Of a DNA stretch of 22,560 bases, positions 6,552 through 15,487 are shown piece after piece. The position numbers and the translations under genes were made by a program. This DNA comes from an uncultured Bartonella sp. (lineage in GTDB: Bacteria > Pseudomonadota > Alphaproteobacteria > Rhizobiales > Rhizobiaceae): the NCBI GenBank assembly GCA_943913205.1, contig CALTWN010000016.1, positions 1 to 22,560 of the forward strand, written 5' to 3'. The first letter of the stretch is position 1, and every line of letters starts with the position of its first letter. The notes under the pieces are model-generated. The model made no database searches and was not told where the DNA came from. It worked only from the letters and a program-made list of their open reading frames with translations.

Positions 6552-7610
6552 ATGAAATTTAATAGGGTTGTAAGGACAATAGCATTGTTTAGTAATATTA
6601 GCAATAATATCGGTGAATCGAAAATATCGCTCAATGGTATTATTGAAATTACTAAAGCTGATATGAATAATGTGAATGATATTATTCTTAAAATGGCTCA
6701 ATCGCAAACCGAACTTATACCTAAAATTTCTAGCTATTTATCTTGTGCGGGCGGTAAGCGTATAAGACCTATGCTTACAATAGCATCTTCACTATTTTTT
6801 GAATATGCTGGTAATGATGCACATGTAAAATTAGCAGCAGCAGTTGAGTTTATGCATACAGCCACTTTACTACATGATGATGTGGTTGATGAAAGCGATA
6901 TGCGTAGGGGCGCCAAAGCTGCGCGCAAAATATGGGGCAATCAGGCAAGTGTTTTGGTGGGTGATTTTCTTTTAGGGCAAGCTTTTACATTAATGGTTGA
7001 GGCAGACTCTATGGAGGCTTTGGCTGTATTGGCTAAAGCTGCCGCTGTTATTGCTGAAGGGGAGGTAATGCAGCTTGTAGCATCTAGAAGCTTAGATAGT
7101 ACTATAGATGATTATTTTACCATTATTAATGCTAAAACGGCTCAATTATTTACAGCAGCTACCTCTGTGGGCGCTATTATTTCAAAAGCACCGAGTAAAT
7201 CTGTTGAGGCTATAAGCGAATACGGACAAAAAATAGGCATAGCTTTTCAATTAGTTGATGATATTTTAGATTATAGCGGGAATGCTGGGGATTTAGGCAA
7301 AAATATAGGCGATGATTTTCGTGAAGGTAAAATAACCTTGCCGGTTTTGTTATGTATCGAAAAAGCAGATAAGGCAGAAAAAGATTTTTGGCAAAAAGCA
7401 TTATGTGAAGGCCATAATTCATCATCAAGTTTTGAACAAGCCTTAGCTTTATTAAATAAGTATGATAGTTTGTCAAAAACTATATTATTAGCCAAAAAAT
7501 ATGGTGAAGATGCGAAACGCGCTTTACTATCAATAGATGGCGATGTAAATCTAAAAGTGCGCAAAACGCTTTTAGATGTAGTTGATTTTTGTGTCCAGCG
7601 TGTAGGGTAA
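6552..7610 (+). CDS. ispB: Polyprenyl diphosphate synthase (quinone side chain)
   Basis: Trans-prenyltransferase that extends farnesyl or geranylgeranyl diphosphate with IPP to make the ubiquinone tail. Seen: GGKR (67-70), first aspartate-rich motif DDVVD at 109-113 followed by MRRG, and second motif DDILD at 236-240 followed by the GKNIGDDFREGKITLP stretch. Product length cannot be read safely; octa- to decaprenyl is expected. Start uncertain: the ATG at 6552 has no ribosome-binding site and lies upstream of the predicted transcription start, whereas TTG 6585 has AAGGA 8 bases upstream and gives an N-terminus of the usual length (341 residues in total). First gene of the seven-gene run; its stop shares one base with the next start (TAATG). 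Confidence 0.93.
   Translation: MKFNRVVRTIALFSNISNNIGESKISLNGIIEITKADMNNVNDIILKMAQSQTELIPKISSYLSCAGGKRIRPMLTIASSLFFEYAGNDAHVKLAAAVEFMHTATLLHDDVVDESDMRRGAKAARKIWGNQASVLVGDFLLGQAFTLMVEADSMEALAVLAKAAAVIAEGEVMQLVASRSLDSTIDDYFTIINAKTAQLFTAATSVGAIISKAPSKSVEAISEYGQKIGIAFQLVDDILDYSGNAGDLGKNIGDDFREGKITLPVLLCIEKADKAEKDFWQKALCEGHNSSSSFEQALALLNKYDSLSKTILLAKKYGEDAKRALLSIDGDVNLKVRKTLLDVVDFCVQRVG
6572..6587 (+). promoter_or_regulatory. Ribosome-binding site and alternative TTG start of ispB
   Basis: AAGGA at 6572-6576, 8 bases before TTG 6585-6587, in frame with ispB. This site is downstream of the candidate promoter, unlike ATG 6552. Confidence 0.45.
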
Positions 7611-9439
7611 TGTGTAATTTATTTAAAAACTTAGTAGCAATTTTATTAATAATATTTAATTTAGGTGTAAGTAAATTTGTTTATGCCAAAACTCTACCCA
7701 AGGATACTAGGCTATATTTGCAGTCTTATTATGCCTTTAAACATGGCGATATGAAACGAGCTATAATTTATTTGGGACAAATTATAAATAATGATGAGGC
7801 AGACAAAGATACATATGAAAAACTTATAGCTGCCTATTTAATAGAAGATGATTTTATTGATGCATATAATATCGCCGTATCTATGCCTGAATCAGATCAA
7901 AGTAGAATAGCCGCCTTTATAAAGGCGGTGAATAATTTTAAAATAGGTAACTTTAAAGCCTTCGATACAAAACAGCAACCCCTTTTAAATTCAGTTTTAG
8001 ATCAGATATCTTTTAAGCTTATGAGAGCGTGGTCATATTATGCTATGGGCAAAGATGATATGGCGGCAAAAGAGATTAAAATGATTGAAGAGGCGCATAA
8101 TAACAATGCGCAAATAGATAAATTTTTATCTGATGAAAAAACTAAAAAATTTACCCACGCATTAACCATGTATAACTTGGCTTTGCTTTACCACAGTTCA
8201 AATATTTTGAAAGCAGAAAAATATTTTGATGAAGCTTTAAAATCATATAGAAATTCAATAGCAAATACAGTAGTTCATGACAGAATTTTAATTAATTATA
8301 TAAAATTATTGCAAATGCACCATGAACAAAATGCAGCAAAACAAATTTTACATGAAGAGCAAAAACTTTATCCCGATGATGCAGTTATAACAGATTTATT
8401 GAACTATATTAGCAAAGATAAACCTATTGAAGATAGTATATTACAGGGGCAAAAAGCAAAAACTGAGTTTGCAAAAGAAGCGGCTTGTGAGGCCTTATCT
8501 AATATTGCTGCTATTTTGGCTAATTTTGATGGTATACAAGCAGCTTGGTTTTATAATAGAATGGCGCTAGAGATAAACCCATATGCTATGAATAGTTTGT
8601 GGCAATATGGTAGTGTTATAGGTATGCGCAATATAAATTCAAAGCAAGATGTGATTTTTGCCTTGGCTATTTTGAATAAAGTAAAAGATAGCTCAATTTA
8701 TTACTTTGCCGCAAAAATACAGCAGTCTTTATTGTTATTACAGCGAGAAGAATTTGATAAGTCAGTTGATATTTTACATCAACTAAGGGCCCATTATACG
8801 AGCTTAAATGATACAAAAAAACTTGATGTAATTGCCTATTTTTTAGCTAATATATATGTAAAAAATAATGAATTTGGTAATGCTGCTTTAGTTGTTAAAA
8901 ATATTTTAAAAGATGAGAAAACGCATGGTAAAAATTGGTTGCTATATTATGAAGCCGGCATAGTTTATACCGAATTGGGCGATAATGATAATGCAATAAA
9001 ATATTTTGAAATAGCACTAGAAAAGTCTCCTAATAGCGCAGAATTATTGAATTATTATGGGTATGTTTTATTACAAAATAATAAATCACCATCAAAGGCT
9101 TTGCAATTATTAATACGTGCTGCTAGCCTAGATCCTGCTAATGGTTATATTTTAGATTCATTGGGGTGGGCTTATTATTATAATAAAGAATATAAAAAAA
9201 GTATTCAATGTTTGCAATTAGCAGCGCAACTTTTGCCTTTTGAAAGTGAAGTTATAGAACATTTAGGCGATGCTTATTGGAAGAATAAAGATAAAACCCA
9301 AGCACAGTATGAATGGCACAATGCTATTAATATAAGTAAAGATAAAAATAATATTGAGAGATTAAATCAAAAATTAATAAATGCTTTATCTCAAACTATT
9401 AATAAAAAAACTGAAAAGCATAGTAAAAATGGTACCTGA
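7610..9439 (+). CDS. Exported tetratricopeptide-repeat protein
   Basis: 609-residue protein with a typical signal peptide (hydrophobic core about 8-20, probable cleavage after VYA near residue 26), so periplasmic or outer-membrane associated. There is no lipobox. The body is alpha-helical; recognisable TPR units lie at about residues 437-576, with motifs such as YYEAGIVYTELGDNDNAIKYF and ILDSLGWAYYYNKEYKKSI. The N-terminal two thirds show weaker helical repeats. Function unknown; TPR proteins bind partner proteins. ATG 7610 overlaps the last base of ispB; the frame reaches back to a TTG at 7589 but the ATG directly begins the signal peptide. It overlaps glyQ by 11 bases. A similar gene sits near ispE/ispB in other alphaproteobacteria, as I recall. 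Confidence 0.82.
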   Translation: MCNLFKNLVAILLIIFNLGVSKFVYAKTLPKDTRLYLQSYYAFKHGDMKRAIIYLGQIINNDEADKDTYEKLIAAYLIEDDFIDAYNIAVSMPESDQSRIAAFIKAVNNFKIGNFKAFDTKQQPLLNSVLDQISFKLMRAWSYYAMGKDDMAAKEIKMIEEAHNNNAQIDKFLSDEKTKKFTHALTMYNLALLYHSSNILKAEKYFDEALKSYRNSIANTVVHDRILINYIKLLQMHHEQNAAKQILHEEQKLYPDDAVITDLLNYISKDKPIEDSILQGQKAKTEFAKEAACEALSNIAAILANFDGIQAAWFYNRMALEINPYAMNSLWQYGSVIGMRNINSKQDVIFALAILNKVKDSSIYYFAAKIQQSLLLLQREEFDKSVDILHQLRAHYTSLNDTKKLDVIAYFLANIYVKNNEFGNAALVVKNILKDEKTHGKNWLLYYEAGIVYTELGDNDNAIKYFEIALEKSPNSAELLNYYGYVLLQNNKSPSKALQLLIRAASLDPANGYILDSLGWAYYYNKEYKKSIQCLQLAAQLLPFESEVIEHLGDAYWKNKDKTQAQYEWHNAINISKDKNNIERLNQKLINALSQTINKKTEKHSKNGT

Positions 9440-10346
9440 CTATTTAAATCCTAAAAATTCTTTTCAAGGTCTTATAATGACATTACAACATTATTGGGCA
9501 CAACAAGGCTGTACTATTTTACAACCATATGATATGGAAATGGGTGCGGCTACTTTTCATCCGGCAACAATTTTACGAGCTTTGGGAACAAAAAGTTGGA
9601 AAGCTGCTTTTGTGCAACCTTGCCGCCGACCAACCGACGGCAGATATGGCGAAAACCCAAACCGCTTGCAGCATTATTATCAGTTTCAGGTTGTTTTAAA
9701 ACCTTCACCCCTTGATATGCAAAATTTGTATTTGGGTTCACTTAAAGCTGTGGGTATTGATACTGCTATGCACGATATTCGTTTTGTAGAGGATGACTGG
9801 GAGAGTCCAACTTTAGGAGCTTGGGGGTTGGGATGGGAATGTTGGTGCGATGGTATGGAAGTATCGCAATTTACATATTTTCAGCAAGTATGCGGAATAG
9901 AATGCGAGCCCGTTACAGGCGAAATTACTTATGGTTTAGAACGTTTGGCTATGTATTTACAAGAAGTAGATAATGTATATAACCTTAATTATAATGGCGC
10001 ACAAGGTAAAGAAAAAGTTCTTTATGGAGATGTATTTTTGCGTTTTGAAAAAGAAAGCTCTATATATAATTTTGAAATAGCCAATACAGAAAATTTACTT
10101 ATACAATTTAAAGAAGCAAGAAATGAATGTGCAAATATTTTAGAGAACGGCACAAATGGAAAAAATTATTGCGTTTACCCTGCATATGAACAATGTATTA
10201 AAGCCAGCCATATTTTTAACCTTTTACAAGCTCGCGGCGTACTTTCGGTTACAGCTCGACAGGAATATATACTACAAATAAGAGATCTTGCCTATAAATG
10301 TGCGAAAGCATTTTTAGATAGTGAAGAAACAAGAAATAATTTATAA
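9429..10346 (+). CDS. glyQ: Glycyl-tRNA synthetase alpha subunit
   Basis: 305-residue class II catalytic subunit of the heterotetrameric (alpha2beta2) enzyme that charges tRNA(Gly). Almost the whole sequence matches the family: QGCTILQPYDMEMGAATFHPAT, RRPTDGRYGENPNRLQHYYQFQ, HDIRFVEDDWESPTLGAWGLGWE and GEITYGLERLAMYLQ. The frame extends upstream to 9381 inside the TPR gene, but the family N-terminus (...NSFQGLIMTLQHYW) fits ATG 9429. It overlaps the TPR gene by 11 bases and is followed by glyS after 16 bases. Confidence 0.97.
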   Translation: MVPDYLNPKNSFQGLIMTLQHYWAQQGCTILQPYDMEMGAATFHPATILRALGTKSWKAAFVQPCRRPTDGRYGENPNRLQHYYQFQVVLKPSPLDMQNLYLGSLKAVGIDTAMHDIRFVEDDWESPTLGAWGLGWECWCDGMEVSQFTYFQQVCGIECEPVTGEITYGLERLAMYLQEVDNVYNLNYNGAQGKEKVLYGDVFLRFEKESSIYNFEIANTENLLIQFKEARNECANILENGTNGKNYCVYPAYEQCIKASHIFNLLQARGVLSVTARQEYILQIRDLAYKCAKAFLDSEETRNNL

Positions 10347-10362
10347 ACTAAAGAGACGTGCG

Positions 10363-12435
10363 ATGTATGATTATTTGCTTGAAATTTTTTGTGAAGAAAT
10401 TCCTGCGCGTATGCAAAAATATGGAAGCGAAGCTCTAAAAAAAAATATAACCTGCATGTTGAAAGAACAGGGGCTTTCTTTTAAAGCAGCAAATATATAT
10501 TGGACACCACGTAGGCTATGTTTAGATATAAGGGGAATATCTGCCTTTTCGCAAGATAAAATTATTGAGCGAAAAGGCCCCAATGTTAATGCACCTAAAG
10601 CTGCTTTAGAAGGTTTCGCGCGTAGTTGTGGTTTAACCAGTGTAGATGAAGCGCAAATAATAGAAGATGCTAAAAAAGGTAAGTATTATTTTGCTGCAAT
10701 TACTCAAAAGGGCCGCTCTGCTTTTGATATAATAAGCGAGTATGTACCAATAGCGTTAAAACAGTTAAGTTGGCAGAAATCTATGCGCTGGGGTGAAAAT
10801 GCTAATATAGATGGTTTTAGAAATTGGGTTCGCCCTATTCAAAATATTATGAGTATTTTATATAATGAAATAGACGGTACTAAAATAGCTTCCTTTAATT
10901 TTGCTGGTATTGTAGCAAATAATTATAGCTTTGGGCACCGTTTTTTAAGTGACAACAAACCTATAATAGTTAAAAATTTTGACGATTATATTGACAAGCT
11001 TTCTAAAGCATATGTAATTTTAGATCCCTCAAGACGTAAAAATCTTATAAAAGATGCTGCTGAAAATATTGTATTTGCTAATGGTCTGGAAATTGTGCCC
11101 GATGAGGATCTTTTAGACGAAGTTGTAAATTTAGTTGAATATCCCGTAGTTTTGCTTGGTGAATTTGATGCGGATTTTTTAGAATTGCCGTGGAGAATTA
11201 TTCAGACCACTATAAAAGAAAATCAAAAATGCTTCGTTACGCGTAAATTCGGTAGTAAAGATTTAGCTAACAGGTTTGTAATTTGTGCCAATGTCAAAGC
11301 TCCAGACGGCGGTACATTGATAGTTAAGGGAAATGAAAGGGTTGTTGATGCTCGTTTAAAAGATGCTTTTTATTTTTATAATAAAGATAACAAACATCCC
11401 TTTCCTTTAGATTTTTTTATGGAAGGCTTAAAATCTCAATATATAAGTGCTTATACGCAACTTGGAACCCAAGGAGATAGAATAGAAAGAATTTTAGGCT
11501 TGAGCTTATTTATTGCCGATAAATTTTGTTATGAAAACCAAAAAAATGTAAAGCGCGCTGTTGAATTATCAAAGGCTGACCTTTTTAGCGAAATGGTTAA
11601 AGAATTTGCAAATTTACAAGGTTATATTGGTTCGCAATATGCTTTAAAGCAGGGTGAAAATAGTGAGGTGGCAAGCGCTATTGCAGAGCATTATAAGCCA
11701 CAAGGTGCTTTAGATAATGTACCAAAAAATTGCTTAAGTATAATTTTAGGGTTAGCTGATAAAATTGATATTTTAGCCGGTTTTTGGTTTATAGGCGAAA
11801 AGCCAAGCGGGTCGCGCGACCCATTTGCTTTGCGCAGAACTGCTTTGGGCGTTGTACGTTTGCTACTTGCTCAAGAGAAAAATATTTCTTTAATTGATAT
11901 TATTGAAAAAGCGCTTAATAATTTTTCTATAGCGGATAAAAAGTTAGATTTATATTATTTTATAAGCGAGCGTTTTAAAAATTATTTGCGTGAAGAAGGT
12001 GCGCGCTATGATGCTATTGAAGCTGTTATGCAAGTAAATAACGACAATTTATTGTATCAAGCTCGTATGATTGAAGCCTTGATTTTGTATATTGATAGTG
12101 AAGCTGGGCTAAGTTTTGTTCAGGGAATAAAACGTATAAGTAACCTTTTAATTTCTTCTCCAAAAAAATTTATATTTAACGTTCAGCTAGAGTCAGCACG
12201 CGATGCTATAAAATTATATGAAGTATCTGAAAATATTAGATGTAATTTACCAGTAGAAGGTAAAAAAGATTTTACTTTATTGAATGAACTAACACCATAT
12301 ATTGAAAGTTTTTTTGCTAATGTTATGGTAAATGACCATGATGAAGCTACAAAAAATAACCGAATAGCCTTATTATACCTAGTTGAAGATTTAACAAGAC
12401 AATTTGCAGATTTTACAAAAATTGTAGTGAGTTAA
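10363..12435 (+). CDS. glyS: Glycyl-tRNA synthetase beta subunit
   Basis: 690-residue tRNA-binding subunit of the bacterial glycyl-tRNA synthetase. The N-terminus YLLEIFCEEIPARMQ is diagnostic. Other family blocks are FGHRFL, the HD-domain-like stretch GDRIERILGLSLFIADKF and, near the C-terminal third, GEKPSGSRDPFALRRTALGVVRLL, followed by the anticodon-binding helices. ATG 10363 has AAGAG 7 bases upstream; the frame also extends into glyQ to a GTG at 10321, which is rejected because it would add 14 non-conserved residues. One base separates its stop from the rnhB start (TAATATG). Confidence 0.96.
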   Translation: MYDYLLEIFCEEIPARMQKYGSEALKKNITCMLKEQGLSFKAANIYWTPRRLCLDIRGISAFSQDKIIERKGPNVNAPKAALEGFARSCGLTSVDEAQIIEDAKKGKYYFAAITQKGRSAFDIISEYVPIALKQLSWQKSMRWGENANIDGFRNWVRPIQNIMSILYNEIDGTKIASFNFAGIVANNYSFGHRFLSDNKPIIVKNFDDYIDKLSKAYVILDPSRRKNLIKDAAENIVFANGLEIVPDEDLLDEVVNLVEYPVVLLGEFDADFLELPWRIIQTTIKENQKCFVTRKFGSKDLANRFVICANVKAPDGGTLIVKGNERVVDARLKDAFYFYNKDNKHPFPLDFFMEGLKSQYISAYTQLGTQGDRIERILGLSLFIADKFCYENQKNVKRAVELSKADLFSEMVKEFANLQGYIGSQYALKQGENSEVASAIAEHYKPQGALDNVPKNCLSIILGLADKIDILAGFWFIGEKPSGSRDPFALRRTALGVVRLLLAQEKNISLIDIIEKALNNFSIADKKLDLYYFISERFKNYLREEGARYDAIEAVMQVNNDNLLYQARMIEALILYIDSEAGLSFVQGIKRISNLLISSPKKFIFNVQLESARDAIKLYEVSENIRCNLPVEGKKDFTLLNELTPYIESFFANVMVNDHDEATKNNRIALLYLVEDLTRQFADFTKIVVS

Positions 12436-12436
12436 T

Positions 12437-13048
12437 ATGAGCCGCCCAAATTTTGCAATTGAGCAAAAACTTTATAGTGAGGGTTTTAAATTTATAGTTG
12501 GTGTTGATGAAGTAGGGCGCGGTTGCATAGCTGGCCCCGTAACTGCTGCCGCAGTTATTTTAGACCCATATAACATACCAGATGGTATTAATGATTCAAA
12601 AAAACTATCAGCTATTAAAAGAAAAGAATTATATAAACTTATTATAAAATGCGCTAAAGCCTTTGCTGTTTGTACAATTTGTGCCACACAAATTGACAAG
12701 CTAAATATTAGATATTCAAGCCTTTTAGCTATGAAAAAAGCTATTTTAATGCTCGGCATTGAACCAGATTATATTATAATAGACGGACGAGATAAAATTC
12801 CAACTATAGTGCAAAAGCAAGAAGCTATAATAAAAGGTGATGAAAAAAGCTATTCAATAGCGGCAGCTTCTATAATAGCTAAAGTTACAAGAGATAATAT
12901 TATGCATAATTTAGAAAAGCATTACCCTCAATATGGATTTTTATCTCATGTTGGTTATGGTACAAAACAACATCGAGAAGCTATAAAGCAATATGAGGCT
13001 TTACCAAAAATACACCGATATAGCTTTGCACCAATAAAAAAGAGTTAA
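12437..13048 (+). CDS. rnhB: Ribonuclease HII
   Basis: 203-residue enzyme that nicks RNA/DNA hybrids, mainly at ribonucleotides misincorporated in DNA. Catalytic carboxylates of the DEDD set are visible: D24 and E25 in GVDEVGRG, D116 in YIIIDGR and D135 in IIKGDEKS, followed by the family signature IAAASIIAKVTRD. The N- and C-termini are complete (HRYSF near the end). In some Hyphomicrobiales rnhB is near the atp F0 genes; here it is inside the glyQS operon. Junctions with glyS and sua5 share the same 12-base context GAGTTAATATGA with a single base between stop and start, indicating translational coupling. Confidence 0.96.
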   Translation: MSRPNFAIEQKLYSEGFKFIVGVDEVGRGCIAGPVTAAAVILDPYNIPDGINDSKKLSAIKRKELYKLIIKCAKAFAVCTICATQIDKLNIRYSSLLAMKKAILMLGIEPDYIIIDGRDKIPTIVQKQEAIIKGDEKSYSIAAASIIAKVTRDNIMHNLEKHYPQYGFLSHVGYGTKQHREAIKQYEALPKIHRYSFAPIKKS

Positions 13049-13049
13049 T

Positions 13050-14018
13050 ATGATAGTAGAAGAGGGCAAAAATAGTATAAATTTAGCTGTAGATTTTTTG
13101 CAACGAGGAGAAATTGTTGCCATTCCTACTGAAACTGTTTATGGTTTGGCTGCTGATGCTACAAATAGTTCGGCCATTGAAAAAATTTATAAAGCAAAAA
13201 ATCGTCCCTTATATAATCCGTTAATAGCACATGTGGCGGATATTACTATGGCGCAAAAATATTGCAATATTGATAATTTATCTATGTATTTGATGAAAGA
13301 ATTTTGGCCTGGTGCTTTAAGTTTAGTTTTGCCCTTATACCGCGATAGTAAAATAAATGATAAAGCCTTAGCTGGTTTATCAACGGTAGCTTTACGCTGC
13401 CCCCAAGGCATATTTAATGATATAATTAATGCTTTCAAGCTTCCACTAGTAGCGCCTAGTGCAAATATTTCTGGTTCTATAAGCACAACCAATGCTGAGG
13501 CTGTAGCGCAAAATTTAAAAGAAAAAGTGAGTTTGATAATAGATGGTGGTGCATGCCCTAGAGGAGTTGAATCTACAATTATAAAGGTTCATGAAAAAAA
13601 GTTGTTTATTCTGCGTCCTGGCGGCATAAGTTATGAAATATTACGTTTAGCTTTAGATAAATTTATTGATTTTGATGTAGAAATTGTTGACATAGCTAGC
13701 GATAAAATAGAAGCCCCAGGTATGCTAAGCTCGCATTATGCTCCCAATGCTTTTGTAAGACTTAATGCAACAGAGATATATGAGGGTGAAGCTTTGCTTG
13801 CTTTTGGTCAGCAAGATTGCAAAAATGTAAAAAAAGCTGTGTTCAGTTTAAATTTAAGTATAAGTTCTAATTTGGAAGAGGCTGCACATAATTTATTTAA
13901 TTTTTTGCATCTTTTAGATAAAAAAAATGTTAAAACTATAGCGGTACAACCTATTCCAAATAAAGGCTTGGGTGTAGCAATTAATGACCGCCTTACGCGC
14001 GCTGCATTTAGAAAATGA
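13050..14018 (+). CDS. sua5: Threonylcarbamoyl-AMP synthase, long Sua5 type
   Basis: Makes threonylcarbamoyl-AMP from threonine, bicarbonate and ATP, the first step of t6A37 modification in ANN-decoding tRNAs. The N-terminal YrdC-like domain (about 1-200) carries PTETVYGLAADA, the KNRP loop at about 50-53, APSANISG at 136-142 and RPGGIS at 189-194. A C-terminal Sua5 domain follows (about 220-322), introduced by APGMLSSHYAP at 222-232, which distinguishes it from the short TsaC form. Partner genes tsaB, tsaD and tsaE are not in the window. It overlaps the next gene by 4 bases (ATGA). In other alphaproteobacteria an FAD-linked oxidase gene often follows, as here. Confidence 0.93.
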   Translation: MIVEEGKNSINLAVDFLQRGEIVAIPTETVYGLAADATNSSAIEKIYKAKNRPLYNPLIAHVADITMAQKYCNIDNLSMYLMKEFWPGALSLVLPLYRDSKINDKALAGLSTVALRCPQGIFNDIINAFKLPLVAPSANISGSISTTNAEAVAQNLKEKVSLIIDGGACPRGVESTIIKVHEKKLFILRPGGISYEILRLALDKFIDFDVEIVDIASDKIEAPGMLSSHYAPNAFVRLNATEIYEGEALLAFGQQDCKNVKKAVFSLNLSISSNLEEAAHNLFNFLHLLDKKNVKTIAVQPIPNKGLGVAINDRLTRAAFRK

Positions 14019-15433
14019 ATTTATTTTTATCAGAATTAAAAACTATTTTAACCGATGAGCAAGTTATAACCGATAAGGCAAGAAAATTGCCTTATATTTT
14101 TTCTCAACGTAATTTTTTTGAGCATAATGTTAGCGCTGTTTTATTGCCTAATTCTACGCAGCAAATATCGCAAATAATGAAATTATGCTTTAAACATAAG
14201 CAGCCTATAATAGCACAAGGGGGTAATACTGGTTTAGTTGGTGGGCAACAAGGGGTTTTGGGCGCTAATAATATAATTTTATCGTTAAAAAAGCTTAATA
14301 AAGTAATTAATATAAATAAGTATGATTTTGTTGTGACTTCTGAATCGGGTGTAATTTTGAGCGATTTACACAAAGAAGTTGAGAATGAGGGGTTGATTTT
14401 TCCGCTGCAATTAGCATCACAAGCAAGCTGCCAAATAGGTGGTAATATTGCAAGTAATGCTGGGGGGCTTGCGGTGTTAAGCTATGGTTCAATGCGCGAT
14501 TTGTGTTTGGGGTTGGAAGTGGTTTTGAGTGATGGAACTATATTAAATGATATGCGCACCGTAAAAAAAGACAATATGGGCTATGATGTAAAAAATTTAT
14601 TTATAGGCTCTGAAGGCACACTTGGCATTATAACTAAGGCAGTTTTGAAACTGTATCCTAAGCCAGTTAATAAGCAATTATGCTATATTTCGTTTAATAG
14701 CATAGATGATGTAATTGAATTTTATACTATAGCTAAACAAAAATTTGCTATGCAACTTACCTCTTATGAGCTTATTTCGGAATTTGCTATGCAACTATCT
14801 TTAGATTATATAAAAAAATATAGATCTGCATTACGCAACTTAAAACAAAAAAAATCGCTCTGGTATATTTTATTAGAGGTTTCTAGTTTTGATGCCGATG
14901 ATAATATAGTAGGTAGATTAGAAAAATTGCTAGAATATGGCCTAGAGAAACAAATAATTATTGATGCGACTATGGCTCAATCTATAAAAGATACTGAATA
15001 TTTTTGGTGTATTAGAGAAAGTTTATCGGCCGCACAAAAAGCTACTAATGTTTCTATTAAAAATGATATTTCTATTCCATTATTAAATATGCATAAATTT
15101 ATAGTGGAAGCTCATAAAACTATATATAAAATTGCACCAAACGCTTCTATTGTGTGTTTTGGACATATAGGAGATGGTAACTTACATTATAATATTTTAG
15201 CGCCGCAAAATATAGGGAAAGAATTTTTAAAAAATTGGGGTTCTGTAACAAATGCAATTAATGAGCTAGTTATGAAATATGGTGGCTCTGTTGCTGCTGA
15301 ACACGGCATTGGGCAACTAAAAAGGCAAGAATTAGCTACATTTAAAGATCCTGTGGCTTATAAATTAATGCAAAATATTAAAAAGCAATTGGATCCATAT
15401 AATATTTTAAATCCAGAAAAAATAATTTATTAA
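14015..15433 (+). CDS. FAD-linked oxidase, probable D-2-hydroxyacid (2-hydroxyglutarate-type) dehydrogenase
   Basis: 472-residue flavoprotein of the GlcD/D2HGDH (VAO-fold) family. FAD-binding blocks: QGGNTGLVGG at 68-77, GGNIASNAGG at 142-151 and GSEGTLGIIT at 198-207. The C-terminal oxidase domain has FGHIGDGNLH at 382-391, which supplies metal- and substrate-binding histidines, and AAEHGIGQLKR at 427-437. These oxidise D-2-hydroxyacids and pass electrons to a flavoprotein or quinone. Single-chain architecture without a GlcE/GlcF neighbour favours D-2-hydroxyglutarate or D-lactate over glycolate as substrate, but this is inference. Last gene of the operon; no clear hairpin terminator follows in the 54 bases before the next ORF. 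Confidence 0.85.
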   Translation: MNLFLSELKTILTDEQVITDKARKLPYIFSQRNFFEHNVSAVLLPNSTQQISQIMKLCFKHKQPIIAQGGNTGLVGGQQGVLGANNIILSLKKLNKVININKYDFVVTSESGVILSDLHKEVENEGLIFPLQLASQASCQIGGNIASNAGGLAVLSYGSMRDLCLGLEVVLSDGTILNDMRTVKKDNMGYDVKNLFIGSEGTLGIITKAVLKLYPKPVNKQLCYISFNSIDDVIEFYTIAKQKFAMQLTSYELISEFAMQLSLDYIKKYRSALRNLKQKKSLWYILLEVSSFDADDNIVGRLEKLLEYGLEKQIIIDATMAQSIKDTEYFWCIRESLSAAQKATNVSIKNDISIPLLNMHKFIVEAHKTIYKIAPNASIVCFGHIGDGNLHYNILAPQNIGKEFLKNWGSVTNAINELVMKYGGSVAAEHGIGQLKRQELATFKDPVAYKLMQNIKKQLDPYNILNPEKIIY

Positions 15434-15487
15434 CCTTTTAGTTATAATTTTCTCTTACAAAATAACTAAGCAAAGTTAGGTATTCGT

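Noticed and set aside
9381..9428. Longer glyQ start inside the TPR gene
   Set aside because: The added 16 residues are Lys/Leu-rich and absent from the family; ATG 9429 matches the usual N-terminus.
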